Source of the DNA: Sphaeramia orbicularis | Taxonomy: Eukaryota; Chordata; Actinopteri; Kurtiformes; Apogonidae | Length of the DNA stretch: 64,000 nucleotides | Direction of reading: 5' to 3' | Assembly: GCF_902148855.1 (NCBI RefSeq) | Contig: NC_043978.1 | Location: forward strand, 46,961,631 to 47,025,630 | Part shown: piece by piece, positions 47,032-58,569 of the stretch | How positions within the stretch are numbered: position 1 is the stretch's first letter | Layout of the letters: each line of letters opens with the position of its first letter | Made by a program: the position numbers and the translations under genes | Notes under the pieces: model-generated | What the model was told of the DNA's origin: nothing | Database searches by the model: none | Seen by the model: only the letters and a program-made list of their open reading frames with translations

Positions 47032-47538
47032 TCCATAGAGACCAGAACATCTAGCACTGACCAATGTCATTCACTGATAGAAAATGTTAAATACTAATTC
47101 TATCAATCCATGTAAATAATTGGTGTAAAATGGAGTTTTTCATCTTTTCATGGTCATCAGATATGACCCATTTGGACGTTCAGAGGCCATCATCTTCTAC
47201 AACATTGATTCACCAGTAAAACCCATAGAGTTGAATCAGTGACAGTGGTTGTAGATGCTTATTTTGTGTCCAGTTAATGATATATTTTGCAGAAAAACTT
47301 ATCTTTTTCTGCAATTTTCTGTTTTTTTATATAATAACCCTCAACTTTAATCTGAGCTTTACTGAACATCTACATCATCAGTGAATTAAATATAGGAAAA
47401 TACCAAATTTTCACTGAAAAATGCAAACTACAGAGCGTAATATTAGAGTAAATGGTATGAAATCACTTAATAAAGGTTAAAAATCGAGAAAAAAATACTT
47501 TAGGAACTGCCATGAAAGCAGTAATGGGACTTGATGGA
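47032..47538 (-). mobile_element. TTAA-flanked family F1, copy g, single core
   Basis: TTAA at 47028-47031 and 47539-47542 bounds ends 'tccatagagaccag' and 'gggacttgatgga'. One core is present, slightly deleted. Both ends are retained, so this copy shows the basic F1 layout of about 0.5 kb. Confidence 0.82.
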
Positions 47539-47542
47539 TTAA

Positions 47543-48160
47543 CGAAAGCAAAGTTTTATCCAAAAAAAGGGAAGTCGCTTGGCGTTCTTGGAGTCTTACC
47601 TGAGGATACCTGCTAATTTTCTTTTTTTACTTAAAGTTCTAATTTTCAAAATGTATCACCACTCTGTAAGTAACTTTGGCTTGAGTTAATATGAAAAATA
47701 AATAAATAAATCATATTACAGAGTTATAATTGCAAGCACTTTTTAGATCTTGAAAGAACAACATTTAAATTCAACCATTCTCAAGGATTTCAAGCACCCG
47801 AACAAACCCTGAATTTAACAAAAACAAATCCAATTGGGGAAACTGTCCAAAGCACTTGGAAAAGAAAACAAAAGGCGAAGGATAAAGTGATTCCTCAGCT
47901 GTCCTCTGCAGACATCCATCACAGTAGGACTGAGATGTTTTACATTGTTCATTACCCACACTGCAACTACACACAACGCTTCTGAAACGGAGCATGATGT
48001 GTTTGTTGGCTCTGATTTCAGACTCAAAAAAAGGAACAATTTCAATACGAAGCTCAAGTAGTTTTGTTCAAGTTTAATTCAGCGATGAGTCAGGTGTCCA
48101 GTCAGATCTGAAGTTAATACAGTCAGAGGATAATTCATCAAGTTCAGAAGACGGATTAAT
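47543..48160. other. No gene seen
   Basis: Unrecognised DNA; overlapping minus frames without motifs. Confidence 0.45.
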
Positions 48161-48164
48161 TTGA

Positions 48165-48510
48165 CTATAGAATAGAACAGAATAGAAAAGAACAGAAAAG
48201 AAAAGAATAGAACAAAATAAAACAGAATACTGTAGAGCAGAACAGAAGAGAATACAACAGGATGGAAAAGAAAAGAATAGAACAGAATAGAATAGAGCAG
48301 AAGAGAAGAGAATACAACAGAATAGAAAAGAATGAAACAGAAAAGAATAGAACCGAATAGAACAAAATGGAACAAAACAGAATAGAATAGAAAAGAATAG
48401 AACAAAATGTAACAGAATAGAACAGAACAGAATAGAATAGAATAAAATACAACAGAATAGAGGAGAACAGAAGAGAAGAGAATACAAGAGAATAGAACAG
48501 AATAGAATGG
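48165..48510 (-). repeat. (AGAAT/AGAAC)n pentanucleotide tract
   Basis: About 345 bp of imperfect AGAAT, AGAAC and AGAAA units. On the minus strand it follows 'tgcaataaaggccattctat', so it looks like an expanded LINE 3' tail. The long minus frames over it (Phe/Leu/Ser/Tyr-rich) are artefacts. Confidence 0.9.
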
Positions 48511-49160
48511 CCTTTATTGCAATTGTGTCTACAATGAAATTACATGAAAATACTAAAACTAAAATAAGATAAGAAAATATAATATACATTTTACAATTTT
48601 GCAAAGTAACATAAGAATAGAGCTAAGTAGAATAAAAAATAAAAATGCCCAAAATATGAATAGACACAAATTTACAGTATTAACAGTATGTGACAGTATG
48701 TATGTCTATGAACAATATTAATATTAACAGTATGTATATGTATGAACAGTATTAACAATATTAACAGTATGTATATCTATGAACGGTATTAACAATATTT
48801 ACAGTATGTATGTCTATGAAAACAGCATATATACCTATGAACCAAGTCTACATAAAAAAAATTGTGCCATTACATTTTGTTACATATTGAATAAATATTA
48901 CATTGTTATTGCACAACAGAAGACTATCACATGACTTATTGCACATAATTTCACATTTGTAGGATTATTGCACATCATAGGAGGTGATTTGAGGAAGTTA
49001 GAACCTTTCTGGAGTTTTCCCTGTATGTCAGTTAGTGCATAACCCATGGTTCTAAATGTAGTCTGCACATTGACCAGCTTATCTGGATAAACTCTGTTCC
49101 TTGTCATTTGCTTTGTATCCGTCACTGCTGAAATGAAGCCGTCGTCTAGTGCACAGTCGG
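48511..49160 (-). mobile_element. Probable LINE 3' untranslated region
   Basis: It adjoins the AATAAA and pentanucleotide tail. It contains a short minisatellite with 'acagtatgtatgtctatgaa' units repeated four to five times (48690-48820). A 75-codon minus frame (48898-49125) is not recognised. The upstream limit is uncertain. Confidence 0.45.
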
Positions 49161-50026
49161 TTCAGCACCCTGCAGACTTGATGATGATGGTTAACGTATG
49201 ACGTGCAGTGTGACCTACATATTTTCCATTTCAAAAAGCCATACTTTTCCAACACATTAATCCTTCTACTTCTCAGTAGATGTTTCAGATCATATTTGAC
49301 ATCAAGAGTACAAATAACCGGGTTTTTCGGTCCAATGTGTCATGACTTGAGGACGCAATGACATGATGATGGCATTACAGCATACAGCGTACACTGTTGG
49401 CATCCTCCATGATGGATGATTTCACACAAAGTTTGCATCTTGCTTTATTTTCACATTAGGAATTCTCAGTCAGGCTTTAGGTTTTTTGAAACCAGTACTC
49501 AAAAACCCTTGCATTTCTATCGTAACCATTTAATCCAGACTCCTACGCAGAACTTTGGATAGAGTTCCAGGCACAGACACTGCCTTGCTTCAGAGAACAG
49601 GCTTGCTCTGGACCTTGGCTTCTCGCACAGTGTTAAATATTTTCTGGCAGCGTTGGCCGCCTGCAAAAATCTGTTTGTATAATCAATGTATCTTTCCCAA
49701 AAAAATCGGATTTTTTTTGTATGTTTGTAAAAACATTTCAACATTCTTTTCATTTACATATTTATCCAATTAAAGAACTGACCAAATGTCCGTGCATAGT
49801 GCAGAGATTACCAGTGACTGCAACAAAGTCAGGAAGAGGATTTGTCTTTGGTCCTAATCGTGTAATGAAGTGCAAACGACGGTCCACACTCAACCTGTGG
49901 GTGATCTGTTAATGTGAGCAGCAGCGTAATATTCCAAATTCTGACTGCCTTTGGTTGTTACTATCATTTACTTGTACTTTTGCTTTCATTAATTGAGTAC
50001 AATTAATAGTAGATTACTTGACATAC
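49161..50026. other. No gene seen
   Basis: Unrecognised DNA; frames on both strands without motifs. Confidence 0.45.
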
Positions 50027-50030
50027 TTAA

Positions 50031-50477
50031 CCCTATAATGTCAAATGTATCATATTTGATAAATGAGTTTTGAAGCCCTCTACATGATCAGTGTGATATT
50101 TTTTTCTTGAAAAACCTGATGTATACAATTAGATACATGTAATACATGGATAATCCACCAGGGGGGTGGAATTTGTTCACCAGAGGCCTTTCCAGGGACA
50201 CTACAAGATTGTCATTAATGAGGAAGGAGGCAGAACTTTCCTAATTTTGAAAAGGAATTACCAATTTGTTAAATATGTTTGTGTTATATTATGTTTTTGT
50301 TTGTTTATTTGAGCATTGAGACCTGATGTGTCAAATATGATACAAAATTGAAACTCATACATGGAAATTGATATTTGAAAAATAAAAAATTGGGTTGTTC
50401 AGAAGGACCAATAAAGGCTCCAGTTTCAAAGAGCTGGAATTTTCTGTCAATGATTTAATGGTTCAGGCATTATAGGG
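50031..50477 (+). mobile_element. TTAA-flanked family F3, copy 1
   Basis: TTAA at 50027-50030 and 50478-50481 bounds ends CCCTATAATG and CATTATAGGG, a perfect inverted repeat. The body includes 'gcctttccagggacactaca' and matches 53730-54178 in reverse. It is non-coding. Confidence 0.88.
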
Positions 50478-50546
50478 TTAAGTACAGCAAATACTTGAAA
50501 CTTAAAGACTTTAACTTGAGTTACATTTCATTTGGTGACTTGAACT

Positions 50547-50610
50547 TCTACCAAAGTCATTTTTTGGTAGGGTATGTACAGGTACCCTGCCAAAAAATGA
50601 CTTTGGTAGA
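50547..50610. other. Near-perfect palindrome
   Basis: The arms TCTACCAAAGTCATTTTTTG and its complement pair over about 30 bp with a small central loop. It sits in a degenerate motif of the 'tactcaagtatgactttcca' type, which suggests the core of a palindromic miniature element. Confidence 0.85.
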
Positions 50611-50699
50611 GTACCTGTACTTCTACTCAAGTATGACTTTCCAGTACTTTATTCAACACTGTACTTTACTGTGTGTTTTAGGGTCAAAACAGGGTGGAA

Positions 50700-51055
50700 C
50701 AAGTGGTGCCAGGCACAATAAACCCCACCCCTTCCATGTATTGTAGCTTATTTTGGCATTGATCCAGCTGATGTCATCATGTGTATGCGTGTGCTGAGGT
50801 CAGCATAGACACATTTTGTCCATTATATTTAAGTGGGGAAAAAAAATATTTTAAAAATTCTTAAAAAATTTGAAGTTCCACCATCTTTTCCCAAAATGTT
50901 ATCACATCTATTCTGGGTCACTGGCAATCTATAAACCAAATCTGATATGAATTCAACCAATAGTTTTTCTGCTAAGGTGTTAATGAACAAAAAAAATTAA
51001 CGAACTGGACCCAAAACAATAACCCTCGCCTCCCCTTCGGGGGGCGGGGTGATAA
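50700..51055 (+). repeat. Dispersed repeat D580, copy 4, internally deleted
   Basis: Both ends are present ('caagtggtgccaggcacaat' and 'cctccccttcggggggcggg') but about 220 bp of the middle are missing. Confidence 0.82.
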
Positions 51056-51103
51056 CAGAACACTGCAAACAACAGTAAAAACAAAAAACGTCAAGGAAAA
51101 CCG

Positions 51104-51143
<40 letters not shown>

Positions 51144-51868
51144 TAAACAATCTATTTTCGTAGTGAGTCAGTCTTACTCACTGCTCTTTGTTTTAGCCCC
51201 CATTCCACAGGTGGCGAGGGGTGCACTGAGCATGCTCAGATGTCTATGTAAAGAACAATGTCTATTCTATCAGCAGGTTTTGAAATTGTTCTTATTGAGC
51301 AAACGGTTGAATTTTTAGGAATACTTAAAATTAATCATACATACAGAACACTCACCACAGACACATCAGGGGTTAAAGGGTCAAGTCCATAAGGATTCTG
51401 TCCATATGTCAAGAGGGTGGAACAAGGGGTTAAGAACTTGGCCCCAAAATAAAGCCAATACAGAAGTATCCTAAAGTTGTAATACTGCTGACAAAGGACT
51501 GGGTTTGGGTCCAAAAAGCCCTGGCTCCTATAGACTTACATCAGACTTCTGTCATTTTACAATCTCATCTGTTTCACTGGGAACCTGTAATAGGTGATCT
51601 GGCCCATCTTTATTTTCCCCCTGCAATTACTCAGATCTCAGGTCAAATAGAAGCTTTAATATGTACCATGTTGGACAGAAATTTACTGGTGCATACAACA
51701 GCCTTGCTGGACTTTCAGAATTCTGGTTTATTTAATAAATCACAAACAGCTCCATTATAGTACTGGTTAATGGGTTCTACTAACACAACTGTAAAATGTC
51801 ATTGTTATGCAAGTCTTTGTGAATTTTATACTCATATATTGTATCAGTAAGCAGTAACATTATACAAT
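51056..51868. other. No gene seen
   Basis: A poly-A run of about 35 bases lies at 51105-51140; the remainder is unrecognised. Confidence 0.45.
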
Positions 51869-51869
51869 G

Positions 51870-52066
51870 TATTCATTCATTTTCTGAACCCGCTTTATCC
51901 TCATTAGGATCACAGGGGTCGCTGGAGCCTATCCCAGTTACTTATTTGCGAAGGCGGGGTACACCCTGGACATGTCACCAGTTCATCACAGGGCTGATAT
52001 ATAGAGACAAACAATCCCTCTCAAATTCACACCTATGGGCAATTTAGATTAATCGATTAACCTATC
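51870..52066 (+). repeat. Common fish dispersed repeat fragment
   Basis: Contains 'cgctttatcctcattaggat' and 'gcgaaggcggggtacaccct', a repeat seen throughout fish genomes. A short relative may lie at 22790-22840. Class uncertain. Confidence 0.7.
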
Positions 52067-52672
52067 AGACATTATACAACTGTTTCAGTGAAATAAAACA
52101 GGTCCATATATTTAAAACTAAACTCTGACCAGCAGGCAAAAGTTCTGAAGTTTTAAAAGAAAACAAAGAAAACAGAACATCTTCACGAAACAATGCTGGG
52201 GGTATACACATGGGTGTGCCTAGCGTAAGCCGCGTCCTCTCCCAGAGAGGGGAGGGGGAGTGGGCGTGGACAGATGTGTTCATTTGCATACCCGAAGCAG
52301 GCCCAGAAACAGCCTGTTCTGAGGAGGGCTGGTGAGAGTGACTTTTTCGACCGCTGAAACTCCGAACAAAGGATGATTTTGGGGCGAACAAACTTAAATA
52401 CTATGTTTTCGGGCTTCTGAGACCTATATGACGTGACTGAAAAATAGCATAATATGGGACCTTTAACACACTTTAAACCTCCAACTCCCCGCTTCTATGC
52501 CGCACCCTACTTTTCAGTAACCCGGTCGCCCAAGTTCTCAGTCAGATTTTCTCTTAAGGGAACAGTCCTGCAGCCCAAACATTAGTGTGTGTGCTGCAGC
52601 TGCTCTTACACCTGTGCTGTGTGCATCAACCTAACTTTACGTGATTCTAGCATGACTGGTATGATGCGGCAC
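52067..52672. other. Unclassified; probable miniature element
   Basis: The part ending near 52462, 'aatatgggacctttaa', resembles the terminus of a known fish miniature element in reverse, but the matching other end is not seen. The 108-codon minus frame (52065-52391) is not recognised. Confidence 0.4.
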
Positions 52673-52674
52673 TA

Positions 52675-52870
52675 CCGTACTTTCTGGACTATTGAGTGCA
52701 CCTGAATATAAGCCGCACGCTGCCATCTCCAACGTCTCACCGTCGATTCATTGATGCCAAGCTTACGTACAGCAGCTCTATTTCCTTCTTCGACAGCCAG
52801 ATCCATCGCCTTTAACTTTAAAGCTGCCTCATATGCCTTTCTTCATGTGTTTTCCATGATGAGGGTGTGT
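52675..52870 (-). mobile_element. Pogo-like transposon fragment with helix-turn-helix
   Basis: The right terminus 'ccgtactttctggactattg' follows TA at 52673-52674. On the minus strand a frame reads RKAYEAALKLKAMDLAVEEG and continues NRAAVRKLGINESTVRRWRW. That is the N-terminal helix-turn-helix of pogo/Tigger-type transposases, with one in-frame stop upstream. It then runs directly into the terminal repeat, so the catalytic domain is deleted. The opposite end was not found. Confidence 0.65.
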
Positions 52871-53725
52871 GCATGACACGCAAAATGACTGATCTGAAGA
52901 ATTTAGTGTAAGTGTGTTTGATTTAAGGTGGATTGGCCACATCATTGTTTAAACAGCAGTGTTCAAAACATGTGAAAAAGGTAGCGGCTGATAGCCTGGA
53001 AATTACGGTTCTTAATTATGATTGGCTGTTCTTATGTCTGTCTAAACATGGCCGAATGAATTCTTTCGAAATTGTATCAAACATGTCTCATATTTCTATT
53101 GAGAAAAGTTATTTCACGCTATATATTGTTATCGTTTTATCACCCAGCTCTAATAACAAATCTCAAATCACTGTATATTTACAAAGTAGATCAGAAACTG
53201 CCCACTTCCTCCATCCAGTAAGTTTATATATACAGTCTGTGGGGTGGGCATTAGAATTCAGCTGGAGTAAAACTAAACATACGCAGTGCAGTGAACTCAC
53301 CGTTGCCTTTACTGATTGCCATCTTTAATGTGTCATTCATGCTTCTCTATCACTGGCTCATTCACAGCTGGACTTTCCAACCCCCGTCCAAGTACAAAGC
53401 CTGTTTCACCAAATCTATCGATGCCACAAGCGGAGTCTGTCTGGTAGGTGACTGACAGAGATCTGCACAGGAGTTTTACATCACTACCTTCTATTACTTA
53501 TTCAGTACATATTAATATTTTGTTACTTTATTGATTTACTCATCTTTAGATGCTGTACTGTATTAATTTGAGGATTTTTATATCAGTTATTTATGTTACC
53601 ATGGTTTTCAAATTTACACTTCTACACCGTTTAGTCTCGAAAAACAGAAAAATCTCGTCGAATTCACCACAGAAAAAAACTATAAATGCAATGCACCAAC
53701 TAGTGTAGATAGATAATAAAGCCAA
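52871..53725. other. No gene seen
   Basis: A 131-codon plus frame (52933-53328) overlaps no recognisable motif. Unrecognised DNA otherwise. Confidence 0.45.
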
Positions 53726-53729
53726 AGAA

Positions 53730-54178
53730 CCCTGTAAAGCCTGAACCATTAAATCATTGACAGAAAATTCCAGTTTTTGAAACTGGAACCTTTATTGGTC
53801 CTTCTAAACAACCCAAACATTTGTTTTTTTCAAATATCAATTACCATGTATGCATTTCAATTTTGTATCATATTTGACACATCAAGTCTCAATGCTCAAA
53901 TATTATTATTTTTGAACAAACAAAAACATAAAATAATACAAACATGTCTAACAAATTGGTAATTCCTTTTCAAAATTGCTCTTCCTCTTTCCTCATTAAT
54001 GACAATCTTGTAGTGTCACTGGAAAGGCCTCTGGTGAATGAATTCCTCCCCCCGTTGGATTGTCTGTGTATTGCATGTATCTAATTGTATACATCAGGTT
54101 TTTCAAGAAAAAATATCACACTACTGTAGAGGGTTTCAAAACTCATGTATCAAATATGATACATTTGGCGTTACAGGG
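53730..54178 (-). mobile_element. TTAA-flanked family F3, copy 2
   Basis: Reverse of 50031-50477. The left flank is AGAA (decayed) and the right flank TTAA at 54179-54182. A further F3 end fragment, 'tattaaatatgatagggtta', lies near 54483-54505, followed by the same 'aataaacct', hinting at a local duplication. Confidence 0.85.
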
Positions 54179-54182
54179 TTAA

Positions 54183-54572
54183 ATAAACCTGCTTATGTTG
54201 CATTTTCAACCACAATGCATGAGAAAAATTAGCTTTAGAACACGAGGCTGAGCCGACATCACACACCATCATGTTTATGTCATCATGGATTTGTTGTGAA
54301 AAATATTAGGCCTCGCACCGGTCAACTTAACTGTACGGATTAATATGAAAATGGCCTTACCAATACTTCAGTAAACTTTTTATGCATGTCTTTACTATCT
54401 TTGGCATCTTAACTTAGAAATATCAAATTGAAACTGTACTACTAGTGGCATCAAAAACATCATCAGATATGCATGGCTCCCAGTATTAAATATGATAGGG
54501 TTAAATAAACCTAATGATAGATGCTAACATAAGCTGCTATTAACCAAACATCTTGCAAATCAAATGCCTATA
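54183..54572. other. No gene seen
   Basis: Unrecognised apart from the F3 end fragment near 54483-54505. Confidence 0.4.
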
Positions 54573-55047
54573 TAGCTCTGTTCACACTGTAGGCAAATGT
54601 GGCTCAAACCGATTTTTTTGCCCATATGTGATCTGTATCCGATCTTTTAAAGACAGTTTGAACAGCACAGATCCGACCCAGGCCACTTTCATATGTGGTC
54701 CTAATTCTGATATGTATCTGATATTTTGCAATGCGACTTCAGTCTGAACGGCCAGGTTGCATTTATCCGACATTTACGTCATTGAAATGCGACAAACGTC
54801 ATAATTCTGCATCCCAGGAGGAGGAGCAGCGGAAAAAACATACTTACTTCTGTAAGCACAGTGCGTGCCTGCGTGGTCACGTATTACTTCAGGACCTCTT
54901 TTGTGCATGCGGGTCACTTCAGGATCACATTCAGTTCATACTCAAAACTGATGAAGTTGCATTTAATATGTAATATGAACAAGCACACAAAAAATCAGAT
55001 TTCACCATAAAATCTGAATTATGCATTAAGACCTGCTGTCTCAGATA
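54573..55047 (+). mobile_element. PIF/Harbinger-like miniature element, uninterrupted copy
   Basis: Follows the 26394-27467 family from 'gttcacactgtaggcaaatg' to 'aagacctgctgtct' with no insertion, so it is the reference for the split copies. Its ends have decayed and the 3-bp duplication is not clear. Confidence 0.82.
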
Positions 55048-55345
55048 CAATTCAGTGTAAATAACTCATTAAATTTTCACACACTTGAAAAAGAGACTCC
55101 ACTAACTACTTCAGCAGCACATCTTTAAGCTCTTGTCTGCATTTTCTCAGCTTTTCCTCAATTTGCTCCTGTTTTCCTGCACACCAACAATGTACAGAGG
55201 AAACTAACAGAGAAGGGAAAAGGGGTGCAACTTTTAGAGGTCTGATCTGTGCCATACTGTGCAGAATAAGTCGTACCATAAGAAAAATATTAAAACTATA
55301 TCTATATAGTATCCTATCGTTAGCCTCATAGCGTAATTGTTTCAA
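55048..55345. other. No gene seen
   Basis: A 79-codon minus frame here has no recognised motif. Confidence 0.4.
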
Positions 55346-55346
55346 A

Positions 55347-55925
55347 CACTATATAGACAAAAGTATTAGGACACATTGAATTCAGGTGTTTCTTTTCTAA
55401 CAGGGGTCTGGGATACAAAACAATAATAACAAATGTCATAATATAGTTTCATACTGTGATAAATATTACATTGGTTTGTGTGGTTTAGATTGTTATCTTC
55501 GCTTCCAAAATACCTCAGAGATGGTTTGCATTGTTTTTTTTTTATGCATGACTATGATTCTAAATGTTCTACCTCTACATTTCTAAAATATTTTTCATGC
55601 TCTGACTGTAAATAATAATTTTCAACCACAACTAACCATCTACTTTCGTCACATCTCACTAAGGAAGAAAAATCTTCCATTAAACTTTAAGGAAATATTG
55701 AAGTTTCTAAACTATATGGACAAAAATATTGGGACATGTGGTGGCTACAGCTGTAAGATGTCCTGTTCATGCTGATTTTACATATAAACATCAATATTTA
55801 TGATATTTATTACAATATAAAACTGTATTATAACATTTGTCATTATTCTTTTGCATCCCAGACCCCTGTTAAAAAAGAAGAAACACCTGAATTAAAAGTG
55901 TCCCAATACTTTTGTCCATATAGTG
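55347..55925. mobile_element. Tc1/mariner-type miniature element with ~115-bp inverted repeats
   Basis: The ends 'cactatatagacaaaagtat' and 'cttttgtccatatagtg' extend into long inverted repeats ('aacaggggtctgggat' against 'atcccagacccctgtt'). TA flanks the right end; the left flank is AA. A third terminus-like segment, 'aactatatggacaaaaatat', lies near 55710, so it is composite. Confidence 0.85.
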
Positions 55926-55927
55926 TA

Positions 55928-56676
55928 TGACTTAGCCAATTATGCTATGACGCTAATGATATGTTTGTGTATGATGCCACTGTTGACCAACATTTACTTT
56001 GCACATTTTGCAAGATAAAAACTTTTCAATACAGTTGGCCTCATTCTTCTGTTGCAGCATTCCAGGGTAGGCATGTAAGGACGTTTCCCAGCATGCACAA
56101 GTGCAAAAGACTCAAATGTCTCGCTTCTCAGTTTTCAAGTTGTGGCTCCTCAGGTCGTCACTTTGCCTCCTCTCCTCATGTCTTATTCGCTCCTAGTGGA
56201 GATGTGATCGGAGGAGTTAAAGAGGAGATCGAAGGAGAAGCAACAGGTATTTAACAAAATGAAACATCCTCGCCTCCGAGCTGTCATTTCAAAGAAACGT
56301 TGACTATAAATGACATATGGAACAGCTGCATCATCTGTCTGTTATTTAGTTACAGTTACTGCTGCGGTTTATGATCTGTCACATGAGCGTTCGTGTTACG
56401 TATGATTAACTTCGCAGTTTCACAACATGCCATAATGTGTCAGTAGGTAATGTAGAGGTGTCATACATTTTTTACTTTTAAGTATCATGTATTAGTTTGA
56501 CTCCATATTGGATTATATTAAACTAATGCTGTCATGTTTAAAGTTCTCCTCCTGCTGTGGTTTGTATAATCCAGATTTATGTCATACACCATGGACCCAA
56601 TTGTCATTAAGATTCTGATAAATTTCTGCAAAGGATTCATCTGTGTATTTATTTGATAGAGACAGATACATGTACA
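55928..56676. other. No gene seen
   Basis: A 97-codon plus frame (55961-56254) ends at a donor-like 'caacaggtattt', but no motif or partner exon supports it. Confidence 0.45.
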
Positions 56677-56678
56677 TA

Positions 56679-57227
56679 CAGGGTGGGGAAGCAAAATGTA
56701 CAATATTTTGAGGCAGGGATTGAAAGACAGTGTATGACCAATTAGTTTATTGAAAGTCATGAGAATTTATTTGCCACAAGAAAATTGACATAATAGAAAA
56801 TGTTTTTATTCTATGTGTCCTCCTTCTTTCTCAATAACTGCCTTCACTCGCTTCCTGAAACTTGCGCAAGTGTTCCTCAAATATTCGGGTGACAACTTCT
56901 CCCATTCTTCTTTAATAGTATCTTCCAAACTTTGTCGTAATAGTTTTGCTCATAGTCATTCTCTTCTTTCCATTATAAACAGTCTTTATGGACACTCCAA
57001 CTATTTTTGAAATCTCCTTTGGTGTGACGAGTGCATTCAGCAAATCACACACTCTTTGACGTTTACTTTCCTGATTACTCATATGGCAAAAGTTTCTGAA
57101 AAGGTATGGATAATAGTGTTAGGTATGATTATGACATCAATATATGTTTGGTTTCAAAACAATTGACGTAGTGCCTGCTGAGAAAAAACAACTAAATGTT
57201 CATTGTAAATTTTGCTTCCCCACCCTG
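56679..57227 (-). mobile_element. Internally deleted mariner-type element, copy 2
   Basis: The 549-bp element has ends CAGGGTGGGGAAGCAAAATG and the matching inverted repeat, with TA at 56677-56678 and 57228-57229. It shares the internal deletion of copy 1. The N-terminal helix-turn-helix frame runs on the minus strand at 56912-57082 (MSNQESKRQRVCDLLNALVT start). The C-terminal piece ending EKEGGHIE follows in another frame. Confidence 0.93.
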
Positions 57228-57249
57228 TAGATAGACTGAAAACACTGAT

Positions 57250-57345
57250 CAAAGGATAGATTAGATTAGATTAGATTAGACTTTGTTGATTCCACAATGG
57301 GGAAATTCAGTGGTCAAGGCAGCAACAGAATAAAGTGCAAGAAAA
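57250..57345 (-). mobile_element. LINE 3' tail, minus orientation
   Basis: (GATTA)n followed by 'ctttgttgattccacaatgg' is the reverse of the usual LINE end. Confidence 0.65.
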
Positions 57346-57396
57346 AAAATTGTGCATGCATCAAGATAATGTAAAAACCAAACAAAAATATGAAAA

Positions 57397-57737
57397 CAAG
57401 TGGTTCCAGGCACAACAAACCCCACCCCTCGCACATATTGTATCTTACTTTGACATCGATCCAGCTGATGTCATCATGTCTATGCATGTGCTGATGTCAG
57501 CATATCAATTGCCTCTATATATGTGCCAAGTTTTAAGTAAATTGAAACAAAATTGATGTTTCAATAGGCATTTGAAATGTTACCCATTACAAGTAAATGG
57601 GAGAAAAAAAGATTTAAATAATTCATTGAAAATTTTAACTTTGACCTACTTTTCCCAAAATGTGATGACATCTATTCTGGGTCATTGGTAATCTGTAAAC
57701 CCAATTTGGTATAAATTCAACCAATAGTTTTGTTGCT
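57397..57737 (+). repeat. Dispersed repeat D580, copy 5, 3'-truncated
   Basis: Begins 'caagtggttccaggcacaac' and runs to 'caatagttttgttgctaca'; the GC-rich terminal hairpin is lost. Confidence 0.8.
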
Positions 57738-58569
57738 ACAGACTACCACTCTGCTTCCCACAGTGCACGTCGCAACGGATTTCTGAAAATGCCCGAGTGA
57801 CCTACCGGCTCTGTTTGTAAACAAATGAGTGGTTTTTGGTGGAGTACACTTCGAACTTGTTCACTGGGAGGGAAGAGGTTCAGGTGTGTAATCATGGAAA
57901 GACTTATGGATTTGTGATATTTAGGCAACAATTCAGGTTTTTACAGATTTTATGAAAAATCGGTGACGAAAATCCTACGCAGCTTTAAAGTTGACACTAG
58001 CTGGGTTTCCATTACAGTTTTCCACAAAATAAAAGCCATATTTCTACAGTTTCGGCAAAGAATATTTGCTACTTGTGGGTGTTTTCATTGAAGAGTGTTC
58101 TGATGCGTGATTCTAGTAAAGTCCCGTCTATGCGTCTCGCGATATGTCGTAGTTTGTAGTGTGTGGGTGTGTGGGGGTGCTCTGTGCGTACCTCACAGTT
58201 TCACTGTACAGGTGCACCTGATCATCCTAAGGCAAAGTCCTTATTCATGGCAGCGGCCACACATAATGTATTTCTGGGAGAGAACTGTACGGAATTCACC
58301 AATGAGTTGTGGATCCAGAATTTCCAAATGATAACATTTAATGAACTGTTATGTTATTGAACCTGTCATGGCACCAGACTTGTCATGCCTGTGACTAGTG
58401 AAAATGCGTAAAATGTGTTTCCAATACACTTTTGCGAAATACTTCTAGATCAAAACGTCTCAAAAACTGCCCTGAGTGTAAAAACAGTTTTTTTGCCATC
58501 TTTGACAGTTTTTGTGACATTTCTCTATTTACATTACCAGTTTTCTATTGCACAGTTTACATTTACATA

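Noticed and set aside
48074-48604. 176-codon minus-strand open frame
   Set aside because: It is the translation of the AGAAT/AGAAC pentanucleotide tract (Phe/Leu/Ser/Tyr/Cys repeats); other frames of the tract are equally open.
52933-53328. 131-codon plus frame
   Set aside because: No recognised motif or gene context.
55961-56254. 97-codon frame ending at a donor-like site
   Set aside because: One donor-like match is weak evidence; no partner exon or motif.
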